Shown here: in pieces, positions 61,640 to 64,000 of the stretch | Layout of the letters: every line of letters begins with the position of its first letter | Numbering within the stretch: position 1 is the first letter of the stretch | Assembly: GCA_003991915.1 (NCBI GenBank) | Contig: RQTK01000331.1 | Location: 41,326-105,325 of the forward strand | Length of the DNA: 64,000 nt | Source: Elysia chlorotica | Taxonomy: Eukaryota; Mollusca; Gastropoda; Plakobranchidae | Direction of reading: 5' to 3' | Notes under the pieces: generated by a model | The model's input: only the letters and a program-made list of their open reading frames with translations | Databases searched by the model: none | Told to the model about the DNA's origin: nothing | Translations under genes and position numbers: made by a program

Positions 61640-63385
61640 TTCGTGGTTCCTAAATTGGATATTAATGTAAAAAAATTGAGATAGGGCCAAACAGAGGAGA
61701 GTATGGGATACATCAAAGGGATACATTGGTAGAAACGTAAGTGCAACAGAGAAAAAAATGATTGTCTTAGTTAAAATATTAAGTAAAGAGTATATAAAGT
61801 TTGGTACTCTTAGCCGTTTAGATAAACAGTTCATTTATGTTGCTGAGTGCTCTATGTTATAGACTTTGCGGTATTCATGACGATATTGGGTGAGATATAT
61901 TCATGACCCATAATAGTTCCGACCTTTTTCATTAAAAAAGTCACGTGATGCTTGTAAGCTGTAAGTGTATAAAAATAGGTCTATGCTCTAGCAAAAACAG
62001 CAGATTGTTTACAGAAACAATACAACTTTCACGTGAGTTTTTAAGTTTTCTAAGAAAAGAGGTTAGCCCCATTATGCTAAGGGTTTTTCCCCTGCTCATT
62101 CATTGTACTATTGGTGTTGTAAGGTCCTGTTCTATCTTTTTCTCTTATTTGTGTTTTTTTTTTTCGTTTTTGTTTTTGTTTTTGTTTTGTTTTTTACAAC
62201 AACAGCAAAGCAAAACACTAGACTGCGAGCATAGATATATAACTACCCAAGAAATGCCTTAGAAATGGGGTTGAGAAAAGATTGCTACAGGAAGAAAACA
62301 AGTTATTATCTATGACTGCGGGTTATCTTCATAACTAAGACTGTGGTATCGTGCATGCAGTACTGTGGTTGGTAAGTGGGAGAATGATAAGATTTCAGAT
62401 TTATAAAGAGAACTGGAAATATATACAAAGAAACAATTATTCAGAAAGTGAAAGAGGAAAGAAGGGTTAATGCGGAGAAAATTAAAGCGCTAAGATACAA
62501 AGACCATACCAAAAAGATGTTAAGGATGAGGATTAGGATGCTGCTGCTGTTGATAATGATGAAGATGATGATGATGAAGATGATGATGATGAAATAGCTG
62601 CTAGCGTCTATTTAGGATATTAATGTAAAAAAATTGAGATAGGATCCACAAAGAAGAGATACGTAAATACAAAGGCAGCAAAGAGCTCAAAGGTATATTG
62701 TCAAAGTATGAGATACATAGAAGAGATGCATCGGTATAAAGTAAGGAAATAAGTAGGTAAGTAAGTAAAAAAACACAAAAAACAACAACAAAAAACAAAA
62801 AACAAACAAAAATAAAAAAACAAACACCCCTCCCCCCACAAAAAACAAACAAACAAAAAAACAAACAACAACAACAAAACAACAAACATAACTAAAAAAA
62901 CAGACGAAAAACACAGAAAAACCAAATCAATTATATGATTTTAGACAGCAAAATAGTTTGTACATTGTCCAAGTTTCGCGAGCAGAATGGTGCTTTACAG
63001 TCTTGTTTCATCATTTGTCTCTTGTTTTTTTGGTTTTGTCTCCTTTTTTGTTATTTTCTATTTGCTTCTTGTTTTGTTTTTTGGACAACGGAAGCAAATC
63101 TAAACACGATACTGTGGGTTATCTTCTTAACTATGACTGCAGTACCGTGCAGTACTGTCATATGGTGGGCAAGTGGGAGAGTGATACGATTTTGAATTTA
63201 TAATTGGACATATGTATAGAGAAACAAACAACCAGAAAGAAAAAGAGGAAAGAGGGGTTAAAGCGGAGAAAATTAAAGCACCTAGATACAAAGACCATAC
63301 CAAAAAGGATGATAAGGATGAGGATTAGGAGGCTGCTGCTGTTGATAATGATGAAGATGATGATGAAATAGCTGCTCGCTTCTAA
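61640..63385 (+). repeat. Two-copy segmental duplication of 0.8-1 kb
   Basis: GGATATTAATGTAAAAAAAT recurs at about 61656 and 62615. GGATGAGGATTAGGA and TGATAATGATGAAGATGATG recur at about 62525-62575 and 63315-63362. The copies differ by many small changes and by the A-rich block at 62765-62930. Confidence 0.65.
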
Positions 63386-63714
63386 CTTTTTTATCCTTGT
63401 AAAATATAAAATAAAAATGAAGCAAAGTCACCACACTAGCAGTTTCCACAAGAGATAACCACTTGGCATAGCGTCATCGATTTTTCCTGCGCACACAAAG
63501 CAAATAAAAAAGTGTTGTCGTTATTTTTAGACCTTTATCGCACTGTCAACAAAAAAAAGCAGGATGTTGTTCTGCCACGCTATTCTGTTAATTTTACACA
63601 ACGCTGAGATGATATTTGTCTAGAGTTCTAATTTTGAAGGTTTCTTTTAAGACAGTTGAGAGCATTATCGGAAGATAGAAGGAGAATAAATAGTGAAGAG
63701 GGATGTGGAGAAAT

Positions 63715-63784
<70 letters not shown>

Positions 63785-64000
63785 CGATTTAGAAAAAAAA
63801 GTAAAACCTAGAATACTGACAAACACACATAAAACTATTTCAAGCCTAACAAGTAACAATCAATTAGTATGTAACGGAAAAGGCAACATGCTTTTCAAGA
63901 ATATCACAAACAAAACAAACAGGATCCAAGACAAATGTGTTTACAATCAGAAAGATCCTATGACAGTAAAGACATTTTTAAGTCAATTTCAAACATCTAT

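Overview
This window looks like animal nuclear DNA, most likely from a mollusc and perhaps a gastropod. The support is small exons in large AT-rich introns, very many GA/CT, GATA, GTA and CAA microsatellites, and several tRNA-derived SINE families. Species cannot be read from the sequence alone.

The main gene is a complete inverted formin 2 (INF2-class) gene on the minus strand. Its coding exons run from 59265 down to 24991. Seventeen exons, joined at splice sites I could read, give one open frame of 4221 nt (1406 aa plus stop). The order is a basic and disordered N-terminal extension, an armadillo-like DID domain, a proline-rich FH1, an FH2 actin-nucleating domain, and a WH2/DAD-like motif close to the C-terminus.

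A second gene on the same strand starts at 13254 and leaves the window at its left edge. Its three visible exons encode a different long N-terminal region and then an INF2-type DID. The third exon has the same length (116 nt) and phase as the matching INF2 exon. The two genes are therefore a head-to-tail pair of related formin genes, 11.6 kb apart.

Inside the 9.5 kb third intron of INF2, on the plus strand, lie four exons (38160-39700) of a Cys-rich transposon-like gene family found in many invertebrates. Its 3' part is broken.

The rest is intronic and intergenic DNA. It holds tRNA-derived SINEs with three different heads, a small foldback MITE present three times, a LINE 3' end, an 850 bp inverted-repeat structure, many two-copy local direct duplications beside microsatellites, and a probable assembly artefact around the single N at 1262. 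The formins would act at actin filaments: DID for autoregulation, FH1 for profilin binding, FH2 for nucleation, severing and elongation. No functional RNA gene, CRISPR array or origin was found.
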